Origin: Aquipseudomonas alcaligenes_A
Lineage (GTDB): Bacteria; Pseudomonadota; Gammaproteobacteria; Pseudomonadales; Pseudomonadaceae
Length of the DNA: 64,000 bases
Strand: one strand, 5' to 3'
Assembly: GCA_048595745.1 (NCBI GenBank)
Contig: CP184361.1
The notes under the pieces are model-generated. The model saw only the letters and a program-made list of their open reading frames with translations. It was not told the DNA's origin and searched no databases. Position numbers and translations under genes: made by a program. This document shows positions 7,891-17,209 of this stretch, one piece after another. Numbering within the stretch: the first letter of the stretch is position 1; every line of letters begins with the position of its first letter.

Positions 7891-10170
7891 ATGCTCAACA
7901 CCCTGCGCAAGATCGTTCAGGAAGTAAACGCCGCCAAGGACCTCAAGGCGGCGCTGACGATCATCGTGCAACGGGTGAAGGAGGCCATGGGCAGCCACGT
8001 CTGTTCGGTCTACCTGCTCGACCCGGACAGCAACCGCTTCGTGCTGATGGCCACCGACGGCCTCAACAAGCGCTCGATCGGCAAGGTCAGCATGGCGCCC
8101 AACGAAGGCCTGGTCGGCCTGGTGGGCACCCGCGAGGAGCCGCTCAATCTCGAGCACGCCTCCGAACACCCGCGCTACCTGTACTTCCCGGAAACCGGCG
8201 AGGAGCGCTACGCCTCCTTCCTCGGCGCGCCGATCATCCACCATCGCCGGGTGATGGGCGTACTGGTGGTGCAACAGAAGGACCGCCGCCAGTTCGACGA
8301 GGGCGAGGAAGCCTTCCTGGTCACCATGAGCGCCCAGCTCGCCGGGGTGATCGCCCACGCCGAGGCCACCGGCTCGATCCGTGGCCTGGGCAAGCAGGGC
8401 AAGGGCATCCAGGAGGCCCGTTTCGTCGGCGTGCCCGGCTCTCCCGGCGCCGCCGTGGGTACCGCCGTGGTGGTGCTGCCGCCGGCCGACCTCAACGTGG
8501 TGCCAGACAAGGCCATCGACGATATCCAGGCCGAGCTGGCGCTGTTCGGCAAGGCCCTGGAATGGGTCCGCGAGGACATGCAGGAGCTGTCCGCCAAGCT
8601 CGCCAGCCAGTTGCGCAAGGAAGAACTCGCGCTGTTCGAGGTCTACCTGATGATGCTCGACGACAACGCCCTGGGTAACGAGGTGCGCAAGGTCATCAAG
8701 ACCGGCCAATGGGCCCAGGGCGCCCTGCGCCAGGTGGTCACCGAGCACGTCTCGCGCTTCGAGCTGATGGACGACGCCTACCTGCGCGAGCGCGCCAGTG
8801 ATGTGCGCGACCTCGGCCGGCGCCTGCTCGCCTACCTGCAGGAAGAACGCAAGCAGAGCCTGGTCTACCCGGACAACAGCATCCTGGTCAGCGAGGAGCT
8901 TTCACCGGCGATGCTCGGCCAGGTGCCGGAAGGCAAGCTGGTCGGCCTGGTCTCGGTGCAGGGCTCGGGCAACTCGCACGTGGCCATTCTCGCCCGCGCC
9001 ATGGGCATTCCCACGGTCATGGGCGTGGTCGACCTGCCCTACTCCAAGGTCGACGGTATCCAGCTGATCGTCGACGGCTACCACGGCGAGGTCTTCACCA
9101 ACCCCAGCGAACTGCTGCGCAAGCAGTATGCCGAGGTCGTCGAGGAGGAACGTCAGCTAGCCCAGGGCCTCGACGCCCTGCGCGAACTGCCCTGCGAGAC
9201 GCTGGACGGCCAGCGCATGCCACTGTGGGTCAACACCGGCCTGCTGGCCGATGTGAAGCGTGCCCAGGAGCGCGGCGCCGAGGGCGTCGGCCTATACCGC
9301 ACGGAAGTGCCGTTCATGAACGGCGAGCGCTTCCCCAGCGAAAAGGAGCAGCTGGCCACCTACCGCGAGCAACTGGCGGCCTTCCATCCGCTGCCGGTGA
9401 CCATGCGCACCCTCGACATCGGTGGCGACAAGGCACTGCCCTACTTCCCGATCAAGGAGGAGAACCCCTTCCTCGGCTGGCGCGGCATCCGCATCACCCT
9501 CGACCACCCGGAAATCTTCCTGGTCCAGGTGCGCGCCATGCTCAAGGCCAGCGAAGGCCTGAACAACCTGCGCATCCTGCTGCCGATGATTTCCGGCATT
9601 CAGGAGATGGAAGAGGCGCTGCATCTGATCCACCGCGCCTGGGGCGAGGTACGTGACGAGGGTGTGGACATTCCCATGCCGCCAGTGGGCGTGATGATCG
9701 AGATTCCCGCCGCCGTCTACCAGATCCGCGAGCTGGCCCGCCAGGTCGATTTCATTTCGGTCGGCTCCAACGACCTGACCCAGTACCTGCTGGCGGTGGA
9801 CCGCAACAACCCAAGGGTCGCCGACCTCTACGACTTCCTCCACCCGGCCGTGCTGCATGCCCTCAAGCTGGTGGTCGAAGGTGCGCATGCCGAAGGCAAG
9901 CCGGTGAGCATCTGCGGCGAAATGGCTGGCGACCCGGCCGCCGCCGTTCTGCTGCTGGCCATGGGCTTCGACAGCCTGTCGATGAACGCCACCAACCTGC
10001 CCAAGGTGAAATGGCTGCTGCGCCAGATCAGCGCCGGCCGCGCCAGGGAGCTGCTCGGCCAGCTGATGACCATCGACAACCCGCAGGTCATCCACAGCAC
10101 CCTGCACCTGGCCCTGCGCAACCTCGGCCTGGGCCGTGTGATCAACCCGGCGGCGACCATCCAGAACTGA
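7891..10170 (+). CDS. ptsP: Phosphoenolpyruvate-protein phosphotransferase PtsP (EI-Ntr)
   Basis: First enzyme of the nitrogen-related PTS: autophosphorylates from PEP and passes phosphate to NPr (PtsO) and then PtsN. Order of domains: N-terminal GAF (about residues 1-160), the HPr-binding and phosphohistidine domain (GSGNSHVAILARA, His363), and a C-terminal PEP-binding TIM barrel ending in SICGEMAGDP with the catalytic cysteine. At 759 residues it matches the family. I chose ATG 7891 by similarity; an in-frame GTG at 7882 has a better-spaced GGAG and could be the real start, adding three residues. Confidence 0.97.
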   Translation: MLNTLRKIVQEVNAAKDLKAALTIIVQRVKEAMGSHVCSVYLLDPDSNRFVLMATDGLNKRSIGKVSMAPNEGLVGLVGTREEPLNLEHASEHPRYLYFPETGEERYASFLGAPIIHHRRVMGVLVVQQKDRRQFDEGEEAFLVTMSAQLAGVIAHAEATGSIRGLGKQGKGIQEARFVGVPGSPGAAVGTAVVVLPPADLNVVPDKAIDDIQAELALFGKALEWVREDMQELSAKLASQLRKEELALFEVYLMMLDDNALGNEVRKVIKTGQWAQGALRQVVTEHVSRFELMDDAYLRERASDVRDLGRRLLAYLQEERKQSLVYPDNSILVSEELSPAMLGQVPEGKLVGLVSVQGSGNSHVAILARAMGIPTVMGVVDLPYSKVDGIQLIVDGYHGEVFTNPSELLRKQYAEVVEEERQLAQGLDALRELPCETLDGQRMPLWVNTGLLADVKRAQERGAEGVGLYRTEVPFMNGERFPSEKEQLATYREQLAAFHPLPVTMRTLDIGGDKALPYFPIKEENPFLGWRGIRITLDHPEIFLVQVRAMLKASEGLNNLRILLPMISGIQEMEEALHLIHRAWGEVRDEGVDIPMPPVGVMIEIPAAVYQIRELARQVDFISVGSNDLTQYLLAVDRNNPRVADLYDFLHPAVLHALKLVVEGAHAEGKPVSICGEMAGDPAAAVLLLAMGFDSLSMNATNLPKVKWLLRQISAGRARELLGQLMTIDNPQVIHSTLHLALRNLGLGRVINPAATIQN

Positions 10171-10198
10171 TCCGCCGCGCCACGAACAAGGAACGTTC

Positions 10199-11620
10199 AT
10201 GCGCGCCCTGCTGCTTCTCCTGATCCTCCTGGGCCTGCCGGCGCTGGCCGCCGAGACAGTCAACGACGTCACAGGCCTCAACCCGATCCAGGTCGAGCAC
10301 GTTCTCGCCCCTACCAAACTGGAGCAGATAGTCGCCGCCGTGAAGAACCACCCCGGCCCGATCAGCATCGGTGGCGGGCGTTTCAGCATGGGCGGGCAGA
10401 CCGCCACCGCAGGCGCCCTGCAGCTCGACATGCGCGACTTCGACCAGGTGCTGGAATTCTCCGCCGAGCGTCGCGAGATCCGCGTGCAGACCGGCATCAC
10501 CTGGCGCGAGATTCTCGAGTACGTCGATCGCTACGACCTGTCGCCGCAGATCATGCAGTCCTATGCCAACTTCACGGTCGGCGGCTCGCTGTCGGTCAAT
10601 GTGCATGGGCGCTACGTCGGCGAAGGCGCGCTGATCGGCTCGGTACGCAGCATCCGCCTGGTGCTGGCCGATGGCAGCCTGATGGACGCCAGTCCGCAGC
10701 ACAACAGCGAGCTGTTCCATGGTGCCATCGGCGGCTACGGTGGGCTCGGCGTGATAGTCGAGGCCACCCTGGGCCTGGCGGAGAACAGCCGCATCGCCCG
10801 TGAGTCGCAGGTCATGCCGCTGAGCCAGTACCGCGCCTGGTTCGACCGCGAGGTGCGCGGGCACGGCGACCTGGTGCTGCACAACGGCATTCTCTACCCG
10901 GACCGCTTCGACAAGGTGCGCGCCCTGTCCTACCGGCGCACCGATGCACCGCTAACCGAGAAAGCCAGGCTGACGCCCGCCGACCGCAGCTACCACCTGC
11001 AAAAGGCCGGCATTCGCCTGACCAGCGCCTCGCGCACCGGGCGCATGCTGCGCGAGGCGGCGCTGGACCCGTTGCTGTTTCGCGGCACGCAGGTGCAATG
11101 GCGCAACCACGAGGCCAGCCTCGATGTGCGCGAACTGGAGCCCATCGCGGGGCCGGATTTCAGCTTCGTGCTGCAGGAATACTTCGTGCCGCCGGCGCAG
11201 TTGGAACGCTTCGTCGGCGAACTGGCGCGGCTGACCGGCCAGCACCAGGCCAACCTGATCAACGTCTCCATCCGCCATGCCAAGGCCGACCCCGGCAGCC
11301 TGCTGGCCTGGGCCCCGCAGGAAGTCTTCGCTCTGGTGCTCTATTACCGCCAGGGCAGCTCAATGGAGGAACGCGAGCGCGCTGCGGCCTGGACCCGCGA
11401 CCTGATCGACGCCGCACTGGCCTGCGGCGGGCGCTACTACCTGCCCTACCAGATCCACGCCAGCCGCGAGCAGTTCCTCGCCGCCTACCCGCGCGCGCCG
11501 GAGTTCTTCGCCCTCAAGCAGCGCGTGGACCCGGCTTACAAGTTCCGCAACCGGCTGTGGGATACCTACTTGCCACCTGGGTCGGACCGGCCACTGGCCA
11601 TGCCACATCGATCTTTGTAG
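10199..11620 (+). CDS. Secreted FAD-binding oxidoreductase (VAO/GlcD-type)
   Basis: A 473-residue protein with an N-terminal signal peptide (MRALLLLLILLGLPALAAE), then a PCMH-type FAD-binding domain: GPISIGGGRFSMGGQT, the residues that bind the FAD pyrophosphate, GITWREILEY, and NFTVGGSLSVNVHGR. A C-terminal substrate domain follows, ending in ...DPAYKFRNRLWD, typical of D-arabinono-1,4-lactone oxidase/alditol oxidase relatives. The signal peptide places it in the periplasm or on the membrane face. The substrate is not evident. It lies 28 bp after ptsP and may be co-transcribed. Confidence 0.85.
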   Translation: MRALLLLLILLGLPALAAETVNDVTGLNPIQVEHVLAPTKLEQIVAAVKNHPGPISIGGGRFSMGGQTATAGALQLDMRDFDQVLEFSAERREIRVQTGITWREILEYVDRYDLSPQIMQSYANFTVGGSLSVNVHGRYVGEGALIGSVRSIRLVLADGSLMDASPQHNSELFHGAIGGYGGLGVIVEATLGLAENSRIARESQVMPLSQYRAWFDREVRGHGDLVLHNGILYPDRFDKVRALSYRRTDAPLTEKARLTPADRSYHLQKAGIRLTSASRTGRMLREAALDPLLFRGTQVQWRNHEASLDVRELEPIAGPDFSFVLQEYFVPPAQLERFVGELARLTGQHQANLINVSIRHAKADPGSLLAWAPQEVFALVLYYRQGSSMEERERAAAWTRDLIDAALACGGRYYLPYQIHASREQFLAAYPRAPEFFALKQRVDPAYKFRNRLWDTYLPPGSDRPLAMPHRSL

Positions 11621-11805
11621 ACTCGCGCCAGCAACGACGGCGAAACGCCCTCCCCAAGCCCCAGCAGTATTCGCCCGCCACGATGGCGCGGCGATTTGGA
11701 GATTCACCGGTCATGGAAGTACCACCGGCCCTCGCGCCTCTTTCCCCACTCTCTCGCCCCATGCGCGGCCGGTGCCCAATCCGACCGTCTTCATCGAGGA
11801 ACATC

Positions 11806-12474
11806 ATGAAAAACGCCCTAGCCGCGAGCGGCCTGCTCGTACTCGGCCTGCTGTCCGGCTGCGCCACCGAACAATCCCGTACCCTCGAAGTCGCCAAGGT
11901 ACAGAGCTACCAGAGCAGCTACAGCGGAGCGCGCCAGCCGATCTCGGTGGGCAAGTTCGACAATCGCTCCAGCTACATGCGCGGACTGTTCTCCGACGGC
12001 GTCGACCGTCTGGGCGGGCAGGCCAAGACCATCCTGATCACCCATTTGCAGCAGTCCAACCGTTTCAACGTACTGGACCGCGACAACATGGAAGAGATCC
12101 GCCAGGAAAGCGCCATCGCCCAGAAGACCCAGCAGCTGCGCGGCGCGGACTTCGTGGTCACCGGCGACGTCACCGAGTTCGGCCGCAAGGAAGTTGGCGA
12201 CCACCAGCTGTTCGGCATCCTCGGCCGCGGCAAGACCCAGGTCGCCTACGCCAAGGTCAACCTCAACATCGTCAACGTGCGCACCTCCGAAGTGGTTTTC
12301 TCCTCGCAGGGCGCCGGCGAGTACAGCCTGTCCAACCGCGAGGTGATCGGCTTCGGTGGCACCGCCAGCTACGACTCAACCCTCAACGGCAAGGTACTCG
12401 ACCTGGCCATTCGCGAGGCGGTCAACAACCTGGTCAACGGCATCGACAGCGGCGCATGGCGCCCGCAGCAGTAA
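11806..12474 (+). CDS. CsgG/HfaB-family lipoprotein
   Basis: A 222-residue lipoprotein precursor: the lipobox LLSGC places the lipidated cysteine at residue 19. The mature part (ISVGKFDNRSSY, AKTILITHLQQSNRFNVLDR, ADFVVTGDVTEF) is the CsgG/HfaB fold, whose best-known member forms the curli secretion pore in the outer membrane. No curli subunits or CsgE/F are nearby. It is the first gene of a three-lipoprotein operon (10-bp and 3-bp gaps). The downstream partners belong to DUF4810 and DUF799, a conserved trio in Proteobacteria with no firm function. Confidence 0.9.
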   Translation: MKNALAASGLLVLGLLSGCATEQSRTLEVAKVQSYQSSYSGARQPISVGKFDNRSSYMRGLFSDGVDRLGGQAKTILITHLQQSNRFNVLDRDNMEEIRQESAIAQKTQQLRGADFVVTGDVTEFGRKEVGDHQLFGILGRGKTQVAYAKVNLNIVNVRTSEVVFSSQGAGEYSLSNREVIGFGGTASYDSTLNGKVLDLAIREAVNNLVNGIDSGAWRPQQ

Positions 12475-12484
12475 GGAAGTCTCC

Positions 12485-12835
12485 ATGCACAAGCTCGCAC
12501 TCGCCGGCCTGCTGGCGGCCAGCGGTCTGCTGACCGGCTGCGTCAACCAGCCCCAGTCGCTGTACTACTGGAACGGCTATCAGGAACAGGTCTACGCCCG
12601 CTTCAAGGGCGAAGGCAGCAGCCCGCAGGAACAGGTCGCCGCCCTGGAGGCCAGCCTGCAGGAAGCCCGCGCTCAGGACCGGGCACTGCCACCGGGCTTC
12701 CATGCCCACCTGGGCATGCTCTACGCGGAGCTGGGCAAACCGGATCAGGTGCGCCAGCAGTTCGAAACCGAGAAAACCCTGTTCCCGGAGTCGGCTCCCT
12801 ACATGGACCTGCTGCTGCGCAACGCTGAGAAGTAA
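12485..12835 (+). CDS. DUF4810 family lipoprotein
   Basis: A 116-residue lipoprotein; signal peptide with lipobox LLTGC (cysteine at residue 19). The mature sequence begins NQPQSLYYWNGYQEQVY and contains a single TPR-like helical hairpin (PPGFHAHLGMLYAELGKPDQVRQQFETEK). It matches the DUF4810 family that is always found between CsgG-like and DUF799 lipoproteins. It starts 10 bp after the CsgG-like stop codon with GGAAG upstream, so the three are translated from one message. Confidence 0.88.
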   Translation: MHKLALAGLLAASGLLTGCVNQPQSLYYWNGYQEQVYARFKGEGSSPQEQVAALEASLQEARAQDRALPPGFHAHLGMLYAELGKPDQVRQQFETEKTLFPESAPYMDLLLRNAEK

Positions 12836-12838
12836 CAG

Positions 12839-13519
12839 ATGAAGATGCCAACCCTGCTCAAAAGCCTGGCCCTCGGCCTCACCCTCGCCCTGCTTGGCGG
12901 CTGCGCCACCCAGACACCCTACGATTACACCGCCTTCAAACAGAGCAAGCCACGCTCGATTCTGGTGATGCCGCCGGTCAACAGCTCACCGGATGTCCAG
13001 GCCGGCTACAGCATGCTGTCCCACGTCACGCTGCCCCTTTCGGAGGCCGGCTACTACGTGTTGCCGGTGGCCGTGGTGGACGAAACCTTCAAGCAGAACG
13101 GGGTCATGAGCGCCGACGAGGCGCAGGCCATTCCCACCGCCAAGCTGCATGAGATCTTCGGTGCCGACGCGGCGCTCTATCTGGAAATCACCGAGTACGG
13201 CGTGAGCTACCAGCTGATCGCCAGCGAGGTAGCCGTTACCGCCAAGGCCAAGCTGGTGGACCTGCGCGATGGTCGCCTGCTGTGGGACGGCTCGGTCCGC
13301 GCCAGCTCCGCGGAGAACCAGAACAACAACGGTGGTGGGCTGATCGGTCTGCTGGTCGCGGCGGCGGTCGAACAGATCATGAACTCGCTGACCGACCGCA
13401 GTCACCAGATCGCCGGCATTACCAGCGCGCGCCTACTGACCGCCGGCATGCCCAACGGCATTCTGCGCGGCCCACGCTCACCGCAGTACGCGGAAAACGA
13501 CAAGCCGGCCCAGCAGTAG
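12839..13519 (+). CDS. DUF799 (GNA1162-type) lipoprotein
   Basis: A 226-residue lipoprotein; signal peptide ends at the lipobox LLGGC (cysteine at residue 22). Mature sequence: PRSILVMPPVNSSPDVQAGYSMLSHVTLPLSEAGYYVLPVA, a CsgG/TolB-N-like alpha/beta fold seen in the meningococcal GNA1162 and DUF799 family. The start overlaps nothing but lies 3 bp after the preceding stop. The three lipoproteins probably assemble together at the outer membrane. The C-terminal tail (RGPRSPQYAENDKPAQQ) is polar and likely disordered. Confidence 0.88.
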   Translation: MKMPTLLKSLALGLTLALLGGCATQTPYDYTAFKQSKPRSILVMPPVNSSPDVQAGYSMLSHVTLPLSEAGYYVLPVAVVDETFKQNGVMSADEAQAIPTAKLHEIFGADAALYLEITEYGVSYQLIASEVAVTAKAKLVDLRDGRLLWDGSVRASSAENQNNNGGGLIGLLVAAAVEQIMNSLTDRSHQIAGITSARLLTAGMPNGILRGPRSPQYAENDKPAQQ

Positions 13520-13529
13520 CCGCACGACC

Positions 13530-13553
13530 CGCAGGGCCCCATGGGGCCCTGCG
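13530..13553. terminator. Bidirectional terminator
   Basis: Perfect inverted repeat CGCAGGGCCCC / GGGGCCCTGCG with an AT loop, followed by TCGTTT on the plus strand. It lies between the convergent lipoprotein operon and the AraC regulator. Confidence 0.75.
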
Positions 13554-13558
13554 TCGTT

Positions 13559-14590
13559 TCAGGACTCCAGCAACAGCCTGGCCCGATAGGCATCCGGGGC
13601 AATGCCATGCCAGCGCCTGAATGCACGGTAGAACGGCGACAGCTCGGCGAAGCCGCAGGCACGCGCCACCTCGCGGATCGCCAGGCCACCCTGCAGCAGC
13701 TCATGGGCACGGGCCTGCTGGATTGCCTCGCGCACCTGAGTGAAATGGCTGCCCTGGGTCGCCAGGCCGCGCTGCAGCGCCGTCGCCGTCATGCCCAGCT
13801 CGTCGGCACAGGCCCGCAGCGAACAGTCCGCCTGCCCCAGACGCACACCGAGCAGGTAGCTCAGACGATTGAGCAGATCGTTCTCCACCAGCTCGGCCAG
13901 CTGCGCCTGCGCATGCTGCCAGAGCAGCCGATGCAGTCCGGGATTAGCGTTGCGCGACGGCCGCCTGAGCAACGCAGCGGGAAACCACAAGGCATCGTGG
14001 GCGGCGGAGAAGTTCGGCAGCAGGCCGAACAAGCGGCGGTGCTCGCCGACCCGTGCCGGCCGGGCATGGCGAAAGTCGAGGCCCGTGATACGAAACTCGT
14101 CGTCGGTGACCAGGCGCAGCAGCTTGATGAACAGCAGCGCCAGGCACTCCATCTGCTGGCGCAGCGGGGCAAAGCCACGATAGTTGAGGTCCAGCACCAG
14201 GCAGGCGCGCTCGCCATCGAGACGCAGCTGGGCGACGAAGCCGCCGGCGAGGATGTGCTGGAAGCGCAGGAAGCTGTCCAGCGCCTGCTGCAGGTCGCGG
14301 CTGGCCAGCAGCAGGTAGCCGACCACGTCGAGCAGGCGCGGCTTCATCACCTCACCCAGGTGCAGGCCGATGTCGGGGTCGCCACACAGGGCGTCGGCGG
14401 CCTGCCAGAACAGGGGCGCCTCGTCATGGCTGAGACGGCCCTCGGTCGGTGGCGGCACCAGGCGGCGGTGCTGGTTGGCGCGCCGATAGATGCTCGCCGG
14501 ATCATGGCCAAGCTCCCCCAGGGCCTCGTACAGCAGACGCCGCAGGGTAGCGGAGTGGGTCAGCGGCGCGGTTCCGGCCAATGAGGACAT
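13559..14590 (-). CDS. AraC family transcriptional regulator
   Basis: A 343-residue regulator with an N-terminal arabinose-binding-like domain (about residues 20-210, LHLGEVMKPRLLDVVGYLLLASRD) and a C-terminal AraC DNA-binding domain (LRACADELGMTATALQRGL; IREVARACGFAELSPFYRAFRRW). The start is the ATG complementary to 14588-14590, preceded by AAGGAG at good spacing. It is divergent from the acylase gene with about 104 bp between the start codons, so it probably controls that gene. The P. aeruginosa acylase PA0305 also has a divergent regulator neighbour. Confidence 0.9.
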   Translation of the reverse strand: MSSLAGTAPLTHSATLRRLLYEALGELGHDPASIYRRANQHRRLVPPPTEGRLSHDEAPLFWQAADALCGDPDIGLHLGEVMKPRLLDVVGYLLLASRDLQQALDSFLRFQHILAGGFVAQLRLDGERACLVLDLNYRGFAPLRQQMECLALLFIKLLRLVTDDEFRITGLDFRHARPARVGEHRRLFGLLPNFSAAHDALWFPAALLRRPSRNANPGLHRLLWQHAQAQLAELVENDLLNRLSYLLGVRLGQADCSLRACADELGMTATALQRGLATQGSHFTQVREAIQQARAHELLQGGLAIREVARACGFAELSPFYRAFRRWHGIAPDAYRARLLLES

Positions 14591-14694
14591 GGGGCGCTCC
14601 TTGTTTGACCGGAGAATTCCAGCGAACGCATCAATGGTCAATGCCGCCGAACAAAACGCTGCGCAGAATGGCCGCACAACAACAAGGAGGCGTC

Positions 14695-17073
14695 ATGAAA
14701 CGCAGTCTGACCATCCTCGCCGTGGTGGTTGCCACGGCCGCCGCCGGCAGTGCCTGGTATATCGACGACAAACTGCCGGTGCGCGACGGCGCGCTGCCGC
14801 TGACCGGCCTGCAGGCGCCAGTGCAGGTGCGCTATGACGAGCGCGGTGTGCCGCATATCCAGGCCCAGAACGAGGCCGACCTGTACCGCGCGCTGGGCTT
14901 CGTCCATGCCCAGGACCGCCTGTTCCAGATGGAACTGCTGCGCCGCCTAGCGCGCGGCGAACTGGCCGAGGTGCTGGGGCCCAAGCTGGTCGATACCGAC
15001 CGCCTGTTCCGCAGCCTGGGCATCCGCCAGCATGCCGACCGCTACGTGCAGACCCTCGACCGCAACAGCCCCTCGGTCAAGGCGCTGCAGGCCTACCTGG
15101 ATGGCATCAACCAGTTCCAGGCCAGCCGCCCGGCACCAGTGGAATTCGACCTGCTGGGCATCGAGAAACGCCCCTTCACCCTTGAGGACACGGTGTCCGT
15201 GGCCGGCTACATGGCCTACAGCTTCGCCGCCGCCTTCCGCACCGAGCCGGTACTGACCCAGGTACGCGATCAGCTCGGCGCGGACTACCTGAAGGTCTTC
15301 GACCTCGACTGGCACCCTGGCGGCGCCGTCGCTCAGCGCCTTGGCCGCGACGACTGGCGAGCCCTCGACAGCCTGGCCCGCCTCAGTCTGCAGGCACTGG
15401 AGGACGCCGGCCTGCCGCAGTTCGAGGGCAGCAATGCCTGGGCGGTGGCCGGCAGCCGTACCGCCAGCGGCAAGCCACTGCTGGCCGGTGATCCGCATAT
15501 TCGTTTCGCCGCGCCGGCCGTGTGGTACGAGGCGCACCTGAGCTACCCCGGCTTCGAGCTGTACGGTCACCACCAGGCGCTCAACCCCTACGCCTCGCTC
15601 GGCCACAACCGCCAGTTCGCCTGGAGCCTGACCATGTTCCAGAACGACGATCTCGATCTGATCGCCGAGCAGGTCAATCCGGACAATCCCAACCAGGTGT
15701 CGGTCAACGGCCAATGGGTCGAGCTGCAGAGCCGCGAGGAGATCATCAGGGTCAAGGGCGGCGAGGACGTCACCATCACCCTGCGCCGCTCGCCGCACGG
15801 CCCGATCGTCAACGATGCCCTGGCCAATCCCGGCCAGACCCCCATCGCCATGTGGTGGGCCTTCCTCGAGACCGAGAACCCGATCCTCGACGCTTTCTAC
15901 CAGCTCAACCGTGCCGACAGCCTGGCCAAGGCCCGCACCGCTGTCGCGCAAATCCACGCCCCAGGCCTCAACGTGATCTACGCCAACGCCAGCGGCGACA
16001 TCGGCTGGTGGGCCGCCGGCAAGCTGCCGCAGCGCCCGGCCGGGGTGAACCCGAGCTTCATCCTCGATGGCAGCAACGGCGAGGCGGACAAGCCCGGCTT
16101 CCTGCCGTTCGCCGCCAACCCGCAGGAGGAGAACCCGCCGCGCGGCTACATCGTCTCCGCCAACTACCAGCCCGACTCGCCCACCGGCGCGGCCATTCCC
16201 GGTTACTACAACCTGGCCGACCGGGGCGTGCGCCTGAACCAGCGTTTGGCCGAGGCGGACGTGAAGTGGGATACCCACAACAGCCAGGCGCTGCAGCTGG
16301 ACGACGGTACCGGCTACGGCCCGCGCTTGCTGGCACCGATCCTCGCCGACCTGCGCGCGGCGGCAGCCAGTGATGAGGAACGCGGCCTGGTCGAGCAGCT
16401 GGCGGCCTGGGACGGCGGCCACCCGCTGGAGTCCACCGCCGCCACCCTGTTCAACCAGCTCACCTACGAGCTGGCCAGGCAGGCCATGCATGACGAACTG
16501 GGCGATGCCTTCTTCGACAGCCTGCTGCAGACCCGCGTGCTCGACACCGCCCTGCCCCGCCTGACCGCCGATGCTGCCTCGCCCTGGTGGGACAGGCGCG
16601 AAAGCGAAGCCGTGGAGAGCCGCGCCGATACGGTCAAGGCCGCCTGGCAGGCCAGCCTCGCCCATTTGCGCCAGCGCTTCGGTACGGACAGCCGCCAGTG
16701 GGCCTGGGGCAAAGGCCATAGGCTGACCCACGAACACCCGCTGGGCACACAGAAGCCGCTGCACTTGCTGTTCAACGTCGGGCCTTTCGCCGTGCCCGGC
16801 GGCCATGAAGTGCCGAACAACCTGTCGCATCGGGTCGGCCCGGCGCCGTGGTCAGTGGTCTACGGCCCCTCGACCCGCCGCCTGGTCGATCTGGCCGCCG
16901 CCGACCAGGCGCTGGGCATCAATCCGACAGGGCAGAGCGGCGTGCCGTTCGACGGGCATTACGCGGACCAGGCCGAGGCCTATGTGGCCGGGCAGTACCT
17001 GCCGATGCGTTTCGCCGAACAGGATGTCCAGGCTCACACCCAGGGCACTCTGGAATTAAGGCCAACGCACTGA
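14695..17073 (+). CDS. hacB: Penicillin/acyl-homoserine lactone acylase (HacB-like Ntn hydrolase)
   Basis: Periplasmic N-terminal-nucleophile amidohydrolase of the penicillin acylase family, 792 residues. It has a hydrophobic N-terminal signal, an alpha-chain region (FVHAQDRLFQMELLRRLARG), a spacer, and the autocatalytic cleavage site before Ser246 in EGSNAWAVAGSRT. Ser246 would be the beta-chain N-terminal nucleophile. The size and its place next to the spu cluster match P. aeruginosa PA0305 (HacB), which cleaves long-chain acyl-homoserine lactones. The activity here is inferred from that. ATG 14695 follows AAGGAGG by 4 bp; the frame is open upstream. Divergent from an AraC regulator. Confidence 0.88.
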   Translation: MKRSLTILAVVVATAAAGSAWYIDDKLPVRDGALPLTGLQAPVQVRYDERGVPHIQAQNEADLYRALGFVHAQDRLFQMELLRRLARGELAEVLGPKLVDTDRLFRSLGIRQHADRYVQTLDRNSPSVKALQAYLDGINQFQASRPAPVEFDLLGIEKRPFTLEDTVSVAGYMAYSFAAAFRTEPVLTQVRDQLGADYLKVFDLDWHPGGAVAQRLGRDDWRALDSLARLSLQALEDAGLPQFEGSNAWAVAGSRTASGKPLLAGDPHIRFAAPAVWYEAHLSYPGFELYGHHQALNPYASLGHNRQFAWSLTMFQNDDLDLIAEQVNPDNPNQVSVNGQWVELQSREEIIRVKGGEDVTITLRRSPHGPIVNDALANPGQTPIAMWWAFLETENPILDAFYQLNRADSLAKARTAVAQIHAPGLNVIYANASGDIGWWAAGKLPQRPAGVNPSFILDGSNGEADKPGFLPFAANPQEENPPRGYIVSANYQPDSPTGAAIPGYYNLADRGVRLNQRLAEADVKWDTHNSQALQLDDGTGYGPRLLAPILADLRAAAASDEERGLVEQLAAWDGGHPLESTAATLFNQLTYELARQAMHDELGDAFFDSLLQTRVLDTALPRLTADAASPWWDRRESEAVESRADTVKAAWQASLAHLRQRFGTDSRQWAWGKGHRLTHEHPLGTQKPLHLLFNVGPFAVPGGHEVPNNLSHRVGPAPWSVVYGPSTRRLVDLAAADQALGINPTGQSGVPFDGHYADQAEAYVAGQYLPMRFAEQDVQAHTQGTLELRPTH

Positions 17074-17137
17074 ATGCAGCCCGCATGGGTTGCCATTGTC
17101 ATGCTGCCGTACGGAGAATCCGCTTCGGCATCTGGGT

Positions 17138-17175
17138 GACTGCATCCAGTGCCGAGGAAGGACTGGCATGCAGTC
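17138..17175. promoter_or_regulatory. Long imperfect hairpin before the BPL_N-like gene
   Basis: GACTGCATCCAGT (17138-17150) pairs with ACTGGCATGCAGTC (17162-17175), 13 base pairs with one bulged base around an 11-nt loop. It lies in the 136-bp gap between the acylase and the secreted amidotransferase-like gene, about 35 bp before the latter's start. It has no U-tract, so it is more likely a leader structure or operator than a terminator. Confidence 0.45.
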
Positions 17176-17209
17176 GCCAGGCTCATTCAACGGACGGAAG
17201 GGGAACACC

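Noticed and set aside
14947..16830. A 627-codon minus-strand open frame within the acylase gene
   Set aside because: The acylase on the other strand has all conserved motifs; the antisense frame has no recognisable domain.
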